DNA of 64,000 nucleotides from Culex pipiens pallens (GCF_016801865.2 NC_068939.1:124226187-124290186); one strand, 5' to 3'; counted from the stretch's first letter, positions 55,301 through 64,000 are shown. Notes: a model not told the origin generated them from the sequence alone. A program made the numbers and translations.

Positions 55301-58229
55301 GTCTCATCGGATAGGTCTTTGAAAGCTTAAGGTTGTGTTTATTCAGCGAATAAACTGTGTTTCCGGGAGAAATTTTTTGACGTCCGCACATTATTAGCTT
55401 AAGTAAATTTCACTTAAGTGCTCAAAAATTTAAACAGTGTTACCAAATTTCAAAATCTTCCTGTATTTCTTAATGTGTTTCAAATAAATTATGGGGTTTC
55501 AAAAGCTCAGCAAATTTTGCGTCTATTTAAATAATCGAATTAATGTCACATAAAATGCGTTATTTCGTGGGTTTGACAAAAAAGAGAAGCGTAAAACGAG
55601 GCAGCGTAAACCGTATTCTTTTAGCGTTACTCCAGAGTTTTAAGATTCACCAAAAGCAAAGTCAAGGTCCACCGTACGCACATTAGTAGAACCGATCGAC
55701 TCCTACCCATGTACTAGAATCGATTGGCGTGGAATCTTGTGCCAGAGTAAACCTCAAGTCAAACTGTTTCAGTGGATGATCCTTCGCCGTGCTACGGCGA
55801 AAATGGCCCATTCACCAGCCTAAAGTTTGATACATTTCTCCGCAACAACTGAATACAGTCATCCCTCATATTCGGAACAGTTTACAGATCGGCCAATGTT
55901 CAAAAAATCATAGAAAATCGATAATTGAACTTAATGATTCGCTTTTACCTTCATTTGAAAGCTTTTCTTGCGATCTTTCGAATGCTGTATCGAACAACTG
56001 CAAATTTTAACTTTTATATCAAGTTTTTGAAGAAAAACTTTGACCCTTGAAATCCACAAATTCGGAACACTTTTTTCTTACAAATGTAAACAAACTTTAT
56101 TTCTCTCCAGGAGTACATATTTTCTACAAAATAATGACTTCACACACTGGAACCAATGAAACTCAAGCCTAATTATGTTTTATAAATGGTCTGATAACTT
56201 TTTTCGTGAAAATATCTGTTAAATTCAAGTGTTCCACAATTGTGGGAGGCACAATAACATCCCACAATTATGGAACAGGCAATTTGGAGGCAGTGTTTTG
56301 CAGCTCTGAACAAAACAGTCTCGAAATGCAGTTTTTTATTCAAAAAGAACTCCTTTTGCTAGTGAAATAGCAAGAGAATGTCCAAATAAAGGTCCTAAAA
56401 ATAGAAGGGTCGCCAGAAAAGATTCATTTGGCATGCTATTGACAAATTATCACAAAAGTGTTCCGAATTTGTGGGTGTTCCGAATATGTGGGATGACTGT
56501 ACTCAAGTGACAAATAACGAGCAATCTTTGTAGGGTCGATGGTCCAGAATTTTGGTTAGTCCGAACGCCTCCTCGATGGCGATTGGCCTTTTGCAAATTC
56601 TGGCAGAGCAAACTAATTCATACTGAATTTGACGGTTTCCCAAGTATCGTCGAATGCATCAAGAATTAGGACATTTTTTGTTGTTTTCGCGACTGAACGT
56701 AATTAAATTGAATGAGTTGTTCTAATCGTTTTTCAATTCTCTTCCCAACAGCTGCTGATCGATGATATTAACGATAACAAGACAACAAAAGATATTATTA
56801 ATGACATCAAGGACATGTCGGCAAAATCAAACATTCCCGAACACGAAGTTATTGGCCTGGTAAGTTCAACTCTAGTGTCGTCGCCTAAGGAAGAAGGCAC
56901 CTAGACAAATCCGTTTTTGAAGATCCCTGTCTTCAGAATGGTTCAAATGGCTGCCAAAGCAAAGTTAGCCTCCGGAAGACGTCCAAGCCCAAGGGGGTCA
57001 CGATTTCTTCGGAAAGAGTGGCCACCCCCCACTTGGAAGGTTCTCAACTTTAGCGAGAACTTGAAGTCTTTTGGAGGCTTACAAACTTAGTCACTTCTCG
57101 AAAAAATTGAGACTAATGACGATCTTCCTTCTGAAACAGATCTGGGCCACCGTCATGTCGCTGGGCGAGTGGAACAAAAAGGAGGAACTGGTGGCCGAGC
57201 AGGCGCTCAAGCACCTGCGCACCTACACGCCCCTGTTCGAGGCCTTCACCAGCACGAACCGGTCGGAGATGGCGCTGCTGCTCAAGGTGCAGGAGTTTTG
57301 CTACGAGAACATGAACTTCATGAAGGCGTTCCAGAAGATCGTGCTGCTGTTCTACAAAAGTGAGTTTAGTGCGGTTGGTGATTGATATCAAGTTCTAATT
57401 TGACGACTCTCGTTACAGCTGAAGTGGTTTCCGAGGACTCGATCCTCAAGTGGTTCAAGGAGGGACACTCCAACAAGGGCAAGATGCACTTCCTGGAGCA
57501 GATGAAGCAGTTCATCGAGTGGCTGCAGAATGCCGAAGAAGGTGAGTTGTTGTCGGCTTTCTTAGTCGATTGATTTCTGCATCGCGTAAACCCCGAACTT
57601 GTGGCTCTCAAAAACCTGGCCCTGTTTGGTCGTAATCGGATGCTAGAGCAGACCCAGGCGGTTGCGTTTCACCGCCGGCTGTGCCACACTCCCAGGTTGC
57701 CGGTGGTTAAAGCAGTCACCACAGTTGAAAACAGAAGAAAATTTGCGGTCAAAATTGGTTGAACTTGTGAAGTCGTGGTCGGAAAAGCCTTGATTTGAGT
57801 AGGAATCCCTGTTGAGACCAAGTCAACGCTTTCCAAATTATTCAAGGCGACACGAACGATCTTTGCTGTTATTGGTTAGAGTTGTTACCTTATTTGAGTT
57901 CAATTCTATGTGCGCAAAGAGACAATTCACACAAAACCACGTTTCACAAGGGCAATTGTTTATTTTTTACAGTGCATCTTAGGCAAACACAGTTTCAACG
58001 ATTCACTCTCGTGAAATTGTCTTTAAACAGATGCAAAAGTAAAATATAAAATTGTTTTAATCACTCATCAGCGCTCTCCCCCTTGGCGTTCGATGATTTG
58101 CATGATTATGACAAGCTATTGTTCTCTTCTTCAACTCTGATTGCGATCTGTCAAATATGCATTCCAAACTAACTCTCTTCTCTTCTTAATTTTGTCATTC
58201 CAGAGAGTGAATCTGAGGAGGAAGATTAA
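43352..58229 (+). CDS. kra: eIF5-mimic protein (krasavietz/BZW family)
   Basis: Cytoplasmic translation regulator that resembles the C-terminal part of eIF5, competes for eIF2/eIF3 and tightens start-codon choice; in flies krasavietz also acts in axon guidance and memory. Exons: 43352-43412, 50130-50303, 50371-50471, 50701-50839, 51083-51384, 56752-56859, 57140-57359, 57419-57541, 58204-58229, all GT-AG with matching phases; 417 residues, the usual length. Start MSQKAERPVLSGQRIKTRKR matches the family N-terminus and follows an acceptor at 43340, so the in-frame ATG at 43274 is rejected. An all-helical MIF4G-like middle is followed by the W2 domain (about 255-405; IWATVMSLGEWNKKEELVAE and HFLEQMKQFIEWLQNAEEES), ending in an acidic tail SESEEED. 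Introns carry many H/ACA snoRNA candidates. Intact. Confidence 0.97.
44213..44390 (+). ncRNA. Weak H/ACA-like structured segment
   Basis: CTTTCGC (about 44242) pairs with GCGAAAG (about 44304), enclosing a second 11-bp stem TTGAACGACCC/GGGTCGTTCAA; AGAACA follows as a possible H box. A 3' hairpin CTCC/GGAG is possible, but the expected ACA is replaced by AGA. Lies in kra intron 1 between other candidates. Confidence 0.3.
44392..44539 (+). ncRNA. Candidate H/ACA snoRNA (family Y, copy A)
   Basis: AGCAC (44393-44397) pairs with GTGCT (44452-44456); H box AGAACA (44458-44463); second hairpin closed by CTTA/TAAG (44472-44475, 44524-44527); ACA at 44534-44536, three bases before the end. 148 bases, a normal size. 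In kra intron 1. Copy B at 44806 keeps the same stems. Confidence 0.6.
44581..44750 (+). ncRNA. Candidate H/ACA snoRNA (family X, copy 2)
   Basis: GACAGT (44582-44587) with ACTGTC (44656-44661), H box AGAGCA (44662-44667), ACA at 44745-44747. About 90% like 42724-42891. Kra intron 1. The 3' hairpin is ambiguous, so it could also be another kind of conserved unit. Confidence 0.5.
44806..44954 (+). ncRNA. Candidate H/ACA snoRNA (family Y, copy B)
   Basis: AGCAC (44807-44811) pairs with GTGCT (44864-44868), inner stem ATCCC/GGGAT; H box AGATCA (44870-44875); second hairpin with CCG/CGG and CTTA/TAAG; ACA at 44949-44951. Kra intron 1. The H box differs from copy A but still fits ANANNA, as expected for a functional pair. 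Confidence 0.65.
45449..45825 (+). mobile_element. LTR remnant with primer-binding site
   Basis: TGGCGACGAGGATG at 45812-45825 is complementary to the 3' end of an animal tRNA-Ser(GCT) and is a known Ty3/Gypsy-type primer-binding site. Just upstream is an LTR-like stretch with a TATA motif (GTATATAAACCC, 45717) and poly(A) signals (AATAAAAAATAAA, 45763). The left boundary (TGTCAAATG, 45449) is a guess. About 20 bp after the site the sequence passes into another repeat, so only the LTR and its edge remain. Confidence 0.6.
45960..46160. repeat. Repeat block related to 40216-40565
   Basis: Shares ACCGGAATGGCGTTGAATAA, CGTAGTTCATGTT and GGTACTTGAAGTTCACATCC followed by GGGAAGCGC, two units. In kra intron 1. 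Confidence 0.65.
46800..47350 (+). repeat. AT-rich interspersed repeat, copy 2
   Basis: Second copy of the repeat at the start of the window (1-540); lacks the 22-bp tandem block. In kra intron 1. Confidence 0.65.
47606..47739. repeat. 134-bp near-perfect hairpin
   Basis: ATTGTGCTATCTTGCTCCTG and onward (47606-47641) is the exact complement of the right end (to 47739); after a small mismatch the inner arms ACTGGTCTAAAACGTG/CACGTTTTAGACCAGT pair too. The loop is about 16 bases. A small MITE or a long pre-miRNA-like hairpin in kra intron 1. Confidence 0.85.
48103..48925 (-). repeat. Repeat family C, copy C (reverse)
   Basis: Starts TTGCCTTCCTCACCTCACTG and ends AAGGCACCAACCAACCAAGA ... GGATTAAGTAACGTT, the reverse of copies A and B. 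The inside holds two or three diverged repeats of ACTTAAAAAGTTATGC/GATCTGACAACCCTATC type. A small terminal fragment of the same family lies at 47985-48035. Confidence 0.75.
49190..49815 (+). mobile_element. Tc1/mariner-type non-autonomous element, truncated
   Basis: Matches 55856-56499 from GGAACAGTTTACAGATCGGC to the right end TCCGAATATGTGGGATGACT, but lacks the outer left terminus. In kra intron 1. A further tail fragment (AATATGTGGGATGGCTATA) is at about 42556. Confidence 0.8.
50498..50644 (+). ncRNA. H/ACA snoRNA, kra intron 3
   Basis: First hairpin closed by TTGCACAT/ATGTGCAA (50499-50506, 50561-50568), H box ACATTA (50568-50573), second hairpin closed by GGAGTC/GACTCC (50578-50583, 50632-50637), ACA at 50639-50641 with three bases after it. 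147 bases, ending 56 bases before the next exon. A diverged paralogue in intron 5 (51761-51908) keeps every one of these pairs and both boxes. Expected to guide a pseudouridine; the target is not determined. Confidence 0.85.
50870..51030 (+). ncRNA. H/ACA snoRNA, kra intron 4
   Basis: GGGCACC/GGTGCCC (50871-50877, 50936-50942), H box AGATCA at once after it (50943-50948), second hairpin closed by CTAGTC/GACTAG (50952-50957, 51018-51023) with an inner stem ACATCG/CGATGT, ACA at 51025-51027 plus three bases. All closing stems are perfect. Fills most of the 243-bp intron. Target unknown. Confidence 0.88.
51420..51571 (+). ncRNA. H/ACA snoRNA, kra intron 5 (first)
   Basis: GCAC/GTGC closes the first hairpin (51422-51425, 51481-51484), with an inner stem GTTGACACC/GGTGTCGAC; H box AGAGTA (51486-51491); TTTTCGA/TCGAAAA closes the second (51505-51511, 51558-51564), inner stem CGCTC/GAGCG; ACA at 51566-51568. 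Starts 36 bases after exon 5. Confidence 0.75.
51761..51908 (+). ncRNA. H/ACA snoRNA, kra intron 5 (second; paralogue)
   Basis: Paralogue of 50498-50644: TTGCACAT/ATGTGCAA (51762-51769, 51825-51832), H box ACAGCA (51832-51837), GGAGTC/GGCTCC (51842-51847, 51896-51901; one T-G pair), ACA at 51903-51905. Loop and inner sequences differ while stems and boxes hold, a sign of structural constraint. Confidence 0.85.
52151..52325. mobile_element. MITE-B copy 3 (175 bp)
   Basis: Termini AGAAGCCATTACACTATGGC and inverse, flanked by TAA (52148-52150, 52326-52328). Kra intron 5. Confidence 0.88.
52430..52835 (-). repeat. THAP-element remnant, copy 2
   Basis: Same family as 34598-35142, but without the THAP-encoding stretch. 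Right end GAAAATCACGTTACGCATTC and CTTTTCAGCACCCAG matches copy 1. Kra intron 5. Confidence 0.65.
53478..53645. mobile_element. MITE-B copy 4 (168 bp)
   Basis: Termini AGGACGTATTAGACTATAAC and inverse, flanked by TTA (53475-53477, 53646-53648). Kra intron 5. Confidence 0.87.
53955..54140. mobile_element. 186-bp hAT-like MITE, 8-bp duplication
   Basis: Inverted ends TAGAGACCCTAAATAGGGAG and TCCCTATTTAGGATCTCTA (one mismatch), flanked by the perfect duplication GGGTAGGG (53947-53954, 54141-54148). 8 bp fits hAT. Kra intron 5. Confidence 0.9.
54291..54392 (+). repeat. Perfect 52-bp tandem duplication
   Basis: Two consecutive copies starting GTTGTTTGTTGACATAAAAT, identical over about 50 bases; a very recent duplication in kra intron 5. 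Confidence 0.95.
54393..55855. repeat. Intronic repeats incl. a hairpin at 54790-54910
   Basis: At 54805-54905 GGATTTTTTCAGCAC...ATTTATCCAACGAG pairs with CGAGTTGGATAAAT...GTGCTGAAAAAATC around a short loop, a small foldback. Similar CTGAAAAGTTCAACTTTTCA palindromes follow to about 55100. The rest is AT-rich intron without a recognised feature. Confidence 0.6.
55856..56499 (+). mobile_element. 644-bp Tc1/mariner-type non-autonomous element
   Basis: Inverted ends CAGTCATCCCTCATATTCGG / CCGAATATGTGGGATGACTG with TA on both sides (55854-55855, 56500-56501). No transposase. Partial copy at 49190-49815. Kra intron 5. Confidence 0.88.
56543..56676 (+). ncRNA. H/ACA snoRNA, kra intron 5 (third)
   Basis: CCAGAATTT/AAATTCTGG (56544-56552, 56595-56603), H box AGAGCA (56605-56610), CTAATTC/GAATTAG (56613-56619, 56663-56669), ACA at 56671-56673 with three bases after it. 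Perfect 9-bp and 7-bp closing stems. 134 bases, 75 bases before exon 6. Target unknown. Confidence 0.9.
56901..57086 (+). ncRNA. Candidate long H/ACA snoRNA, kra intron 6
   Basis: First hairpin GGCA/TGCC with inner TGAAGA/TCTTCA, H box AAAGCA (56956-56961). Second hairpin is long: AGCCTCC (56967-56973) and AAGAC pair with GTCTT and GGAGGCT (57066-57079), enclosing two sub-hairpins (CCAAG/CTTGG and GTTCTC/GAGAAC). ACA at 57081-57083. The 3' stem is strong, the 5' hairpin weaker. Confidence 0.55.
57575..57726 (+). ncRNA. Candidate H/ACA snoRNA, kra intron 8
   Basis: GCATC/GATGC (57579-57583, 57639-57643), H box AGAGCA (57645-57650), second hairpin with strong upper stem ACCGCCGGC/GCCGGTGGT and a short lower stem GGT/ACC, ACA at 57721-57723. 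152 bases, starting about 33 bases after exon 8. The short lower stem is the weak point. Confidence 0.6.
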
Positions 58230-59038
58230 GCTCGCGCGTGAGATTTACCCAAAATTATGACGATTATCGTGCAAGTGAAACGCGATGGGAGAATCACAAA
58301 CACACACACACACAACCATATTTAGCAAGTGAAAACAACTGCAAACACATATTTATTCTATAAATAACAAACACACACGGAACCAACAGCCGCCACTGCG
58401 TCGAGCGCGTTGTAACAGCTACACACACACAATTGTGGAAACATCTCAACCATCCCGGAACATCAACTACAGAAACAACAACAACAAAACACTCACAAAC
58501 ACAAATTTATATTTAAAGCAAAAAAAAAACAAAATTGTAATAAATCTGATACAGAAACCAAAAACAAAACGCAACCAGTGCAGCGATTATTTGAAACCAA
58601 GAGAAACACACAAAACTTTCCCCTTCCCCCAATTGTGCCCCCGCAAAAACCAACAAAAAAAGCAGCCGAAAACAATTCTAAACTAGTGAAACACCCCCAA
58701 ATCCCCCCAATTGAAACTAAAAGAAATCATCGAGAGTGTGTGACGACGGTCGAGCAAATTTACACAGAGTTTCGAGTCTTCCACATTTTTTGCTAACGTG
58801 TAAAAACAGCGGCAACAGCAACAACTACAGAATTTAATTAATTAATTGGTAACGAATGTGGTGTGGACTTGAATAACTAAAGTAAAAAGAAAACAACTAA
58901 AGTAATGACCAATATGAGACTCATACACACAAATAAACACTTAACATTCTTGGACAGCTTTGAGAGCAGACCGGCACGAGTAAAGAAATGCGCTTGTAGC
59001 GAAAGTAGCTGGTGAACGTACGTACAGAAATTGTGCTG

Positions 59039-59044
59039 AATAAA
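59039..59044 (+). terminator. kra poly(A) signal (one of two)
   Basis: AATAAA 810 bases after the kra stop; another AATAAA at 58932. The 3' UTR between is A/C-rich with CACACA runs. A mobile element starts 64 bases after this signal. Confidence 0.55.
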
Positions 59045-59107
59045 TCATTGAATATGAAGGAGACACGCGTTTTAAATTTGTTGAGAAATGGTCCCGAGTC
59101 GGAATTG

Positions 59108-61727
59108 CAGGGTTGTTACGGACGGCGCGGATCGCGCGGATGGCGCGTTTCGCGCGGATGGCGCGTTTCGCGCGGATAGCGCGGATTTGCTGGCTAAATT
59201 TGCTTAGGCGCGGATTTCGCGCGGATGGCGATTTTGATAAATATATTAACTAACTTTCAAGTTATAAAGAAAAATATTATCAGGAATTAAGATAATTTTT
59301 TAAGTGCAAAAACTTCGATTTCTTGGAAGTTGTTACTGAAACAAAATTTAGTTTTCTTCCGAAAATGTTTGTTTGTCATTTCTAACTCATTTCTCATTTC
59401 ACGTCGAAATAATCTTCAAGAAAAGAAGCTGGCTTTGATTTTAAATGGGATCAAACCCGTATAAAGATGTTTTTTTCTAAATTGAATCATTTTTGGGGAA
59501 TAATAAAAAGATTAAAATATTCAAAACTGAAAGCTCCAACAATCAAAATTCAAGGTTTCAGAAATTCAAAACGTTTTTGATTTTTATTGTTGTATTATCC
59601 AAAAAATTGAAAATTCGGATATTTTAATATCCAAAAATAAAAAAAAAATCGAAATTTCTAAATTTTTAAAAAAATAATTCGCAATTTTCAGTGTAAGAAC
59701 GGGCCTTGACCGATCTTATGCACCAGGTTCCCGATGAACACGCACTGCCCTTACACCTACATCTCACCCTTGCTCTGAGTCAGTACGAGCAGCACGCTAG
59801 AACACGCTTTGAGTGTTCGTGCCAGGCATGCACACCTTCTTTTCCGGTTACGCATTTTAACTCGGCCGGGGGTGGTACATTACGTAGGGTTTGATGTAAG
59901 TATAAGCGCCTAACCATTTATAGTGTGCCTATCAATTTTCATTAAAGCAAAAACTGTTTTATTTTTAGTTTGAATTCAAAAACTAATTGTTATTTAGTGT
60001 GTATTGTTTTCTCCTGAAATCTCCCCTATTGTTGAGTTGTGTTTATCTGTTGCTATTTCTTTTGTCGCGGTGTTGTGTTACAATATTTTGGTCCTAAGCA
60101 TTTTAGAAAAGTTTTTCAAAAGTACAATAGTAATATTTGTGTTAATCCTTTAATCATTCCATAAATTGAGTCAGGGCTCGAACCTCACTTGCTTAAGAAA
60201 AAGGTGAGGTTTCAAAACAATGGACAGTGAAAGAAATATACTATGTAAAAAATCAATGGTAAAAGAAAGATAGTAATTTATGAAGTAGATATAGAAATTA
60301 ACAATAGTTAATAAAAAGAGGTAACACACAAGCTTAGATTGTATTGAGGGCAATTTACAGGGAAGATGAGAAATTATTCAAATAGATAAATAAAGAAAAG
60401 GCACATGATAAACAAAATTGACATCGCTGCCAAATTAAGGGAAAGCAGACAGTTTTTTACAGCAACATCAATTGGTAAAATAGAGTGGAAAAGCGTTGAG
60501 AAATAAGAGAATCAAATAAGTAAAATCGAAATTAAATGGAGGATAGTAAACAGAAGCCGTTTTAGAAAATCAGTGAAAACAAAATAAACAGAAGATAGCT
60601 GATAGCTGAAATGGAAAGAGGAAAAACCCCGTTCTGCGATGCTCAGGTACATCCACAGCAGTTGACTCAACATACTGCGAATCAAAACAATACCGTCTGC
60701 AATCACAAATTACTTCCCTTTCCCACATTGTCGCGCCCCTTTCTTTTAGCCGTCTCTACTCTGACCCTCGCTGGTCAAAGGTTTACGAGTCGTTTCCACA
60801 GGCCACCAGCTAGGTTACACCTTGTCATCATGATGACTAAACCAAGCCAACGTGGAGGTAAGAAAATAGGACACTTGCAAGGAACCAGAGCCATGCTGTT
60901 TTGTCCAAACAGCACTACGGATGTAGTTGGGCTCCTTCCGGGATGTTCCTCGCCTAGGTGTGTCAACCGACGAGTATCATCAGTATCATGCACCCTTGGC
61001 CTGCAAATTTTTAAAAAAATAATGGAACAAAAACTTATAAATTCTTAAATTCTTAAATACTTAAATTCTGGACCTTATGAAAAAAAGAATTGCATAATTC
61101 TCAATTTCTGCACCTTTTACAAAATGAAAAGCTCCAGCATTCTAAAATTCATAAATGCTTACAGAAAATCTGAAAACTTAGGAGCATTTTTGGAGTCATA
61201 TTTTAGCTTAGAGAAATTTTGAGAAGAAAATAAAAAAAATTTAGATGTCATGATTTTTTAAATTTGTTTATTTTTTTTTTATTAAAATTTCATTTAGGTT
61301 GAATATTTCAATTTCTGAATGTTTATATTTTTATTTTTGATTTTATTTTTTTGCCAAAACAAATTTTTTCCCTTTGCTTTACTTTATGCTAGCAAAAATT
61401 TGTCCATATAATTTTCGGTGTTTCAAGATTCAGAAATTCAGTCTCATGAGGCTTTTATGAATTTAAAATGGTATTTATCGAATACAACATTATTTAAACG
61501 TTTGTGATTTTGCGTTCCTTCCCACGGAACCCCTCAACATAAAACGAGTTTAGTTTTTGTTCTTAAATACTTTTTTTTTCATAAAAAGTTAAATCATTAT
61601 GAAACTCTCTTGTATGCTTGTAGCAAAATTATTTTTTCTTAATATGACGCAGATTTCGCGCGGATCGGTTTTCGGGACGGCGCGGATTTGGCGCGGATTT
61701 TTTTTCGACTTCTCCGTAACAACCCTG
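59108..61727. mobile_element. 2.6-kb inverted-repeat element with GCGCGGAT subterminal repeats
   Basis: Perfect 15-bp TIRs CAGGGTTGTTACGGA, flanked by the 6-bp direct repeat GAATTG (59102-59107, 61728-61733). Next to both ends lie arrays of GCGCGGAT units (59120-59230 and 61645-61705). The interior is AT-rich, with a GC-richer, possibly nested part at about 59695-61015 (ORFs 59706-59894 and 60611-61048 without a recognised domain). TIR resembles hAT, but the duplication is 6 rather than 8 bp. No transposase. Confidence 0.85.
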
Positions 61728-62314
61728 GAATTGATCAAACGATTTCGTATGCCAATTATTTTGTAGTTCCCTGGGTTAAGCTTCGGTAAAACAATAGGCA
61801 GATGAAGTCCCTGGTTGCAACTTCGGAAAAATGCTGCTTAAAAAAATGTCCTTTTTAATATGGCGAAATATCGATTCATGCATTCCCATTTTCCGGTGAT
61901 GATCAAGAGTCATGTTTACGTTGGTGATCTTCGTATCAGAAAACGAAACAGTGCGTGAAACACGTTCGGAGAAGCTGCTAACGTGAACAGAGAACGAAGA
62001 ACGGCGTTGAACTTTTCCCGAAAATAACCTAACGTTTCAGAGAAAAATGAAAAACGCATTTCATGATTCGGCGATGACACGCACACTAATAAATAAGATG
62101 TTTATACGCCAAACCCTTTTACCTTGGTAATCAAAACCAAGCCGAAGCTCGACCACTTTCTTCTAAACCATAAACCGAACAAGTCGAGTTTTGCCTTTGG
62201 TCCAAAACCCCTTCCCACGTACCCTCACTCTGATCGGTAGAGACCGTAAAGACAACTAAGGAAGGTGAACGAGTTTGGTATTGTGTTTTTTCTTCCAACA
62301 AATGCATAAGCGTT

Positions 62315-62440
62315 CGCTAGGTACTTGAAGTTCACATCCGTGTTTGGGAAGTGCATTTTCAGTGAAAAATGATGTGCATTCCAGGTAGTTACTTGTTTAC
62401 GTTCACGACTGTGTTTGGGAAGCGCCCATTTTACTAGAAA
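62315..62440 (+). repeat. Repeat block related to 40216-40565
   Basis: Two units of GGTACTTGAAGTTCACATCC and GTGTTTGGGAAGCGC type. Confidence 0.65.
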
Positions 62441-62658
62441 GCTTGATGCATTTAGATTTTTTTTTCAAAACTGTATTGTTTCAATAGTTTAACAATTAGG
62501 ACGCTGCTGACAGTTCTCGAAAGAAAATTGTTGACAAGATTTCGAATCTAATTGCAAAATTATTACTAAACTATTATTTTTACTTTTTACTTATCGAGAA
62601 ACATTGACAAAGTTGGAAGAAAACTGGGAATTTAAATGTAATTTCGGAAGCCACTGTG

Positions 62659-63180
62659 ATTCTAAGTGTTAATATAGGTATTCGGTGCCCTCTCCCCGTG
62701 CCATACCTTCACACTTAGGAGACCCGGGAGGCGGAGTCTTGTCGCAAAAAGAACGATACACGCCTGTTGTAGAGTCGCAACCGGGACTCCTTGAGACACG
62801 ATGTTCCGGACGCAGCACCATCACTGCCGATCATTAACCTCCCAATCACCCACTGACCTCTTGTCCGCTTCCGTCGTGTCCTGCTCCGGATTCCGCCAAC
62901 CGGTTCCAGCACAATTCAATCACACTCACCCTTCCGCGCCAATCGTTCACTCTCCCCTGTCCACAGCGTAAACATAAACACGCGCCTCTTTACATGCGCT
63001 GTCAAAAACCAAGTACACGCTTCAGTAAGGGATAGTCTGTTTCGGGTTATTATTACCCGGTCAATATATTTATATTGTTTACATTATTTTGAAGGACGAA
63101 AACCCTACACCTGTGTATCCGTTGACGAAACCGCAAGGTTTAAGAGGGCCACATTATAAGGTGTTACGTCGATTCCGTTC
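62659..63180 (+). mobile_element. 5'-truncated SINE split by a solo LTR
   Basis: Begins at ATTCTAAGTGTTAATATAGG (lacks the tRNA-like head of 8796), continues through CTCTCCCCGTGCCATACC, and after the LTR resumes with CCGTTGACGAAACCGCAAGG to about 63180. 5' truncation is typical of reverse-transcribed elements. Carries the empty site for the MITE at 8934-9190. Confidence 0.85.
62768..63109. mobile_element. 342-bp solo LTR in a SINE
   Basis: Starts TGTAGAGTCGC and ends ACCCTACA (TG...CA form, TGTAG/CTACA inverted), flanked by the perfect 5-bp duplication CCTGT (62763-62767, 63110-63114). The SINE at 8796 reads straight through (ACGCCTGTGGTTCCG), confirming the boundaries. Family not assigned (5 bp fits Gypsy, Bel or Copia). 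Confidence 0.88.
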
Positions 63181-64000
63181 CTGTGATTACGTCTGCTACC
63201 GCATAGTTGACATCGATGCACACTACCGATTCCAGTAAATGAAGCCCAGTTATTTTAATTAATGCTATTTTTTGTGTATTCAACTTTCATCTTTGTGTCT
63301 CTTTTTTCACTTCGACTACCATTGGATCTCAAATCCAACAAATGTCAAGCTGTCCATGGTCAGCGTTGATTGGACTAGGTCTAGCCGAGGAACGGTCTAG
63401 TACTGCGATTTGTCCTTTTGACGTCTGCCACCTGATTAAAAATTAGGTGCGTTAGATTGAGAATTGACAGCTCTAGCGTTAGGTTTTATTAACATTATTA
63501 ACCTTAAAATAATATAAAGAGAAGCTAATTGAAGACCAGAGGGCACATCTTCATTCTAATTCAAGTCTTGGGATGGAATAAAAAACAAGAACTGATAATG
63601 CCAGGAGTCATCGACGTGGTATACGATGAGGGCAGGGTAGCGCCGATTTACAGCTGCGACTTTATTGTTAACAACGAAGTGCAGTTCCGGCATAATCCGA
63701 ACGTTAATCACAGCAAAGAGTGCATCAAAAATTGAAATCTCGAGATGGCGAAGAGATTTTCCACTTAGTGAGATTGTGACATCAGTTCTCTGAAAAAGAA
63801 AACAGAAGATCCAATGCGTGAACCCAACGACCACACTAATTCAGATGAATGAACAAATGAATGGAGCCAAGTTGAAATCTTGGGAGGATAGCGATTTTAT
63901 TGCCGCCTTAACAAATGCAAGAGTGCTCCGCGTCTTGCAAAAAAAACTTCAATGGAGCGAAATACGTTTTTCAGAGAGTGATGAGTGTGAACTGTTAAAA
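63181..64000. other. Window end, no gene called
   Basis: A 68-codon plus-strand ORF at 63529-63735 has mixed composition and no domain. No splice or family support, so it is left uncalled. The remainder shows nothing recognisable. Confidence 0.4.

Noticed and set aside
63529..63735. 68-codon ORF near the window end
   Set aside because: No domain, no splice context, no composition shift.

Overview
The window looks like nuclear DNA of a mosquito, most likely Culex. Three conserved insect genes, all on the plus strand with short spliceosomal introns, sit in a sea of interspersed repeats: many miniature inverted-repeat elements with clear target duplications, tRNA-derived SINEs (one with two tRNA-like halves, as described for the Culex Twin family), long foldbacks and a Jockey-type gag. 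No bacterial-type operons, CRISPR arrays or rRNA genes are seen.

Layout. 1-18 kb: no convincing gene; layered repeats, including a 3.6 kb element (10526-14166) that carries a palindromic hAT-like MITE and a SINE, an 0.8 kb near-perfect foldback (9412-10213), and a GC-rich stretch (7081-8110) that may be a promoter of an unidentified gene. 18.4-28.5 kb: Vha26, the V-ATPase subunit E gene (five coding exons, 226 aa). Its 7.2 kb first coding intron holds a 1.4 kb array of an 8-bp repeat and an antisense ORF1-only retrotransposon. 29.7-31.7 kb: a cluster of inverted-repeat elements carrying small intron-containing, polyadenylation-signal-containing cargo. 31.9-33.0 kb: mRpL45 (two exons, 336 aa). 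33-38 kb: more repeats, including an element bounded by arrays of a TTCGGCGAAA motif. 38.4-59.05 kb: kra (krasavietz, eIF5-mimic protein/BZW family; nine coding exons, 417 aa) with a probable far-upstream GC-rich promoter/5' exon. 59.1-64 kb: a 2.6 kb inverted-repeat element starting 64 bp after the kra poly(A) signal, then a SINE split by a solo LTR.

The main discovery is in kra. At least seven, and probably ten or eleven, segments in its introns fold as H/ACA snoRNAs: stem, ANANNA box, stem, ACA three bases from the end. Several occur as paralogous pairs in which the paired stems and boxes are kept. kra therefore appears to be a multi-snoRNA host gene, joining a translation factor with rRNA pseudouridylation guides.

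A second theme is internal proof of transposition: several elements have a matching empty site elsewhere in this same window (MITE in SINE, LTR in SINE, MITE in an interspersed repeat), so element ends and target duplications can be read directly.
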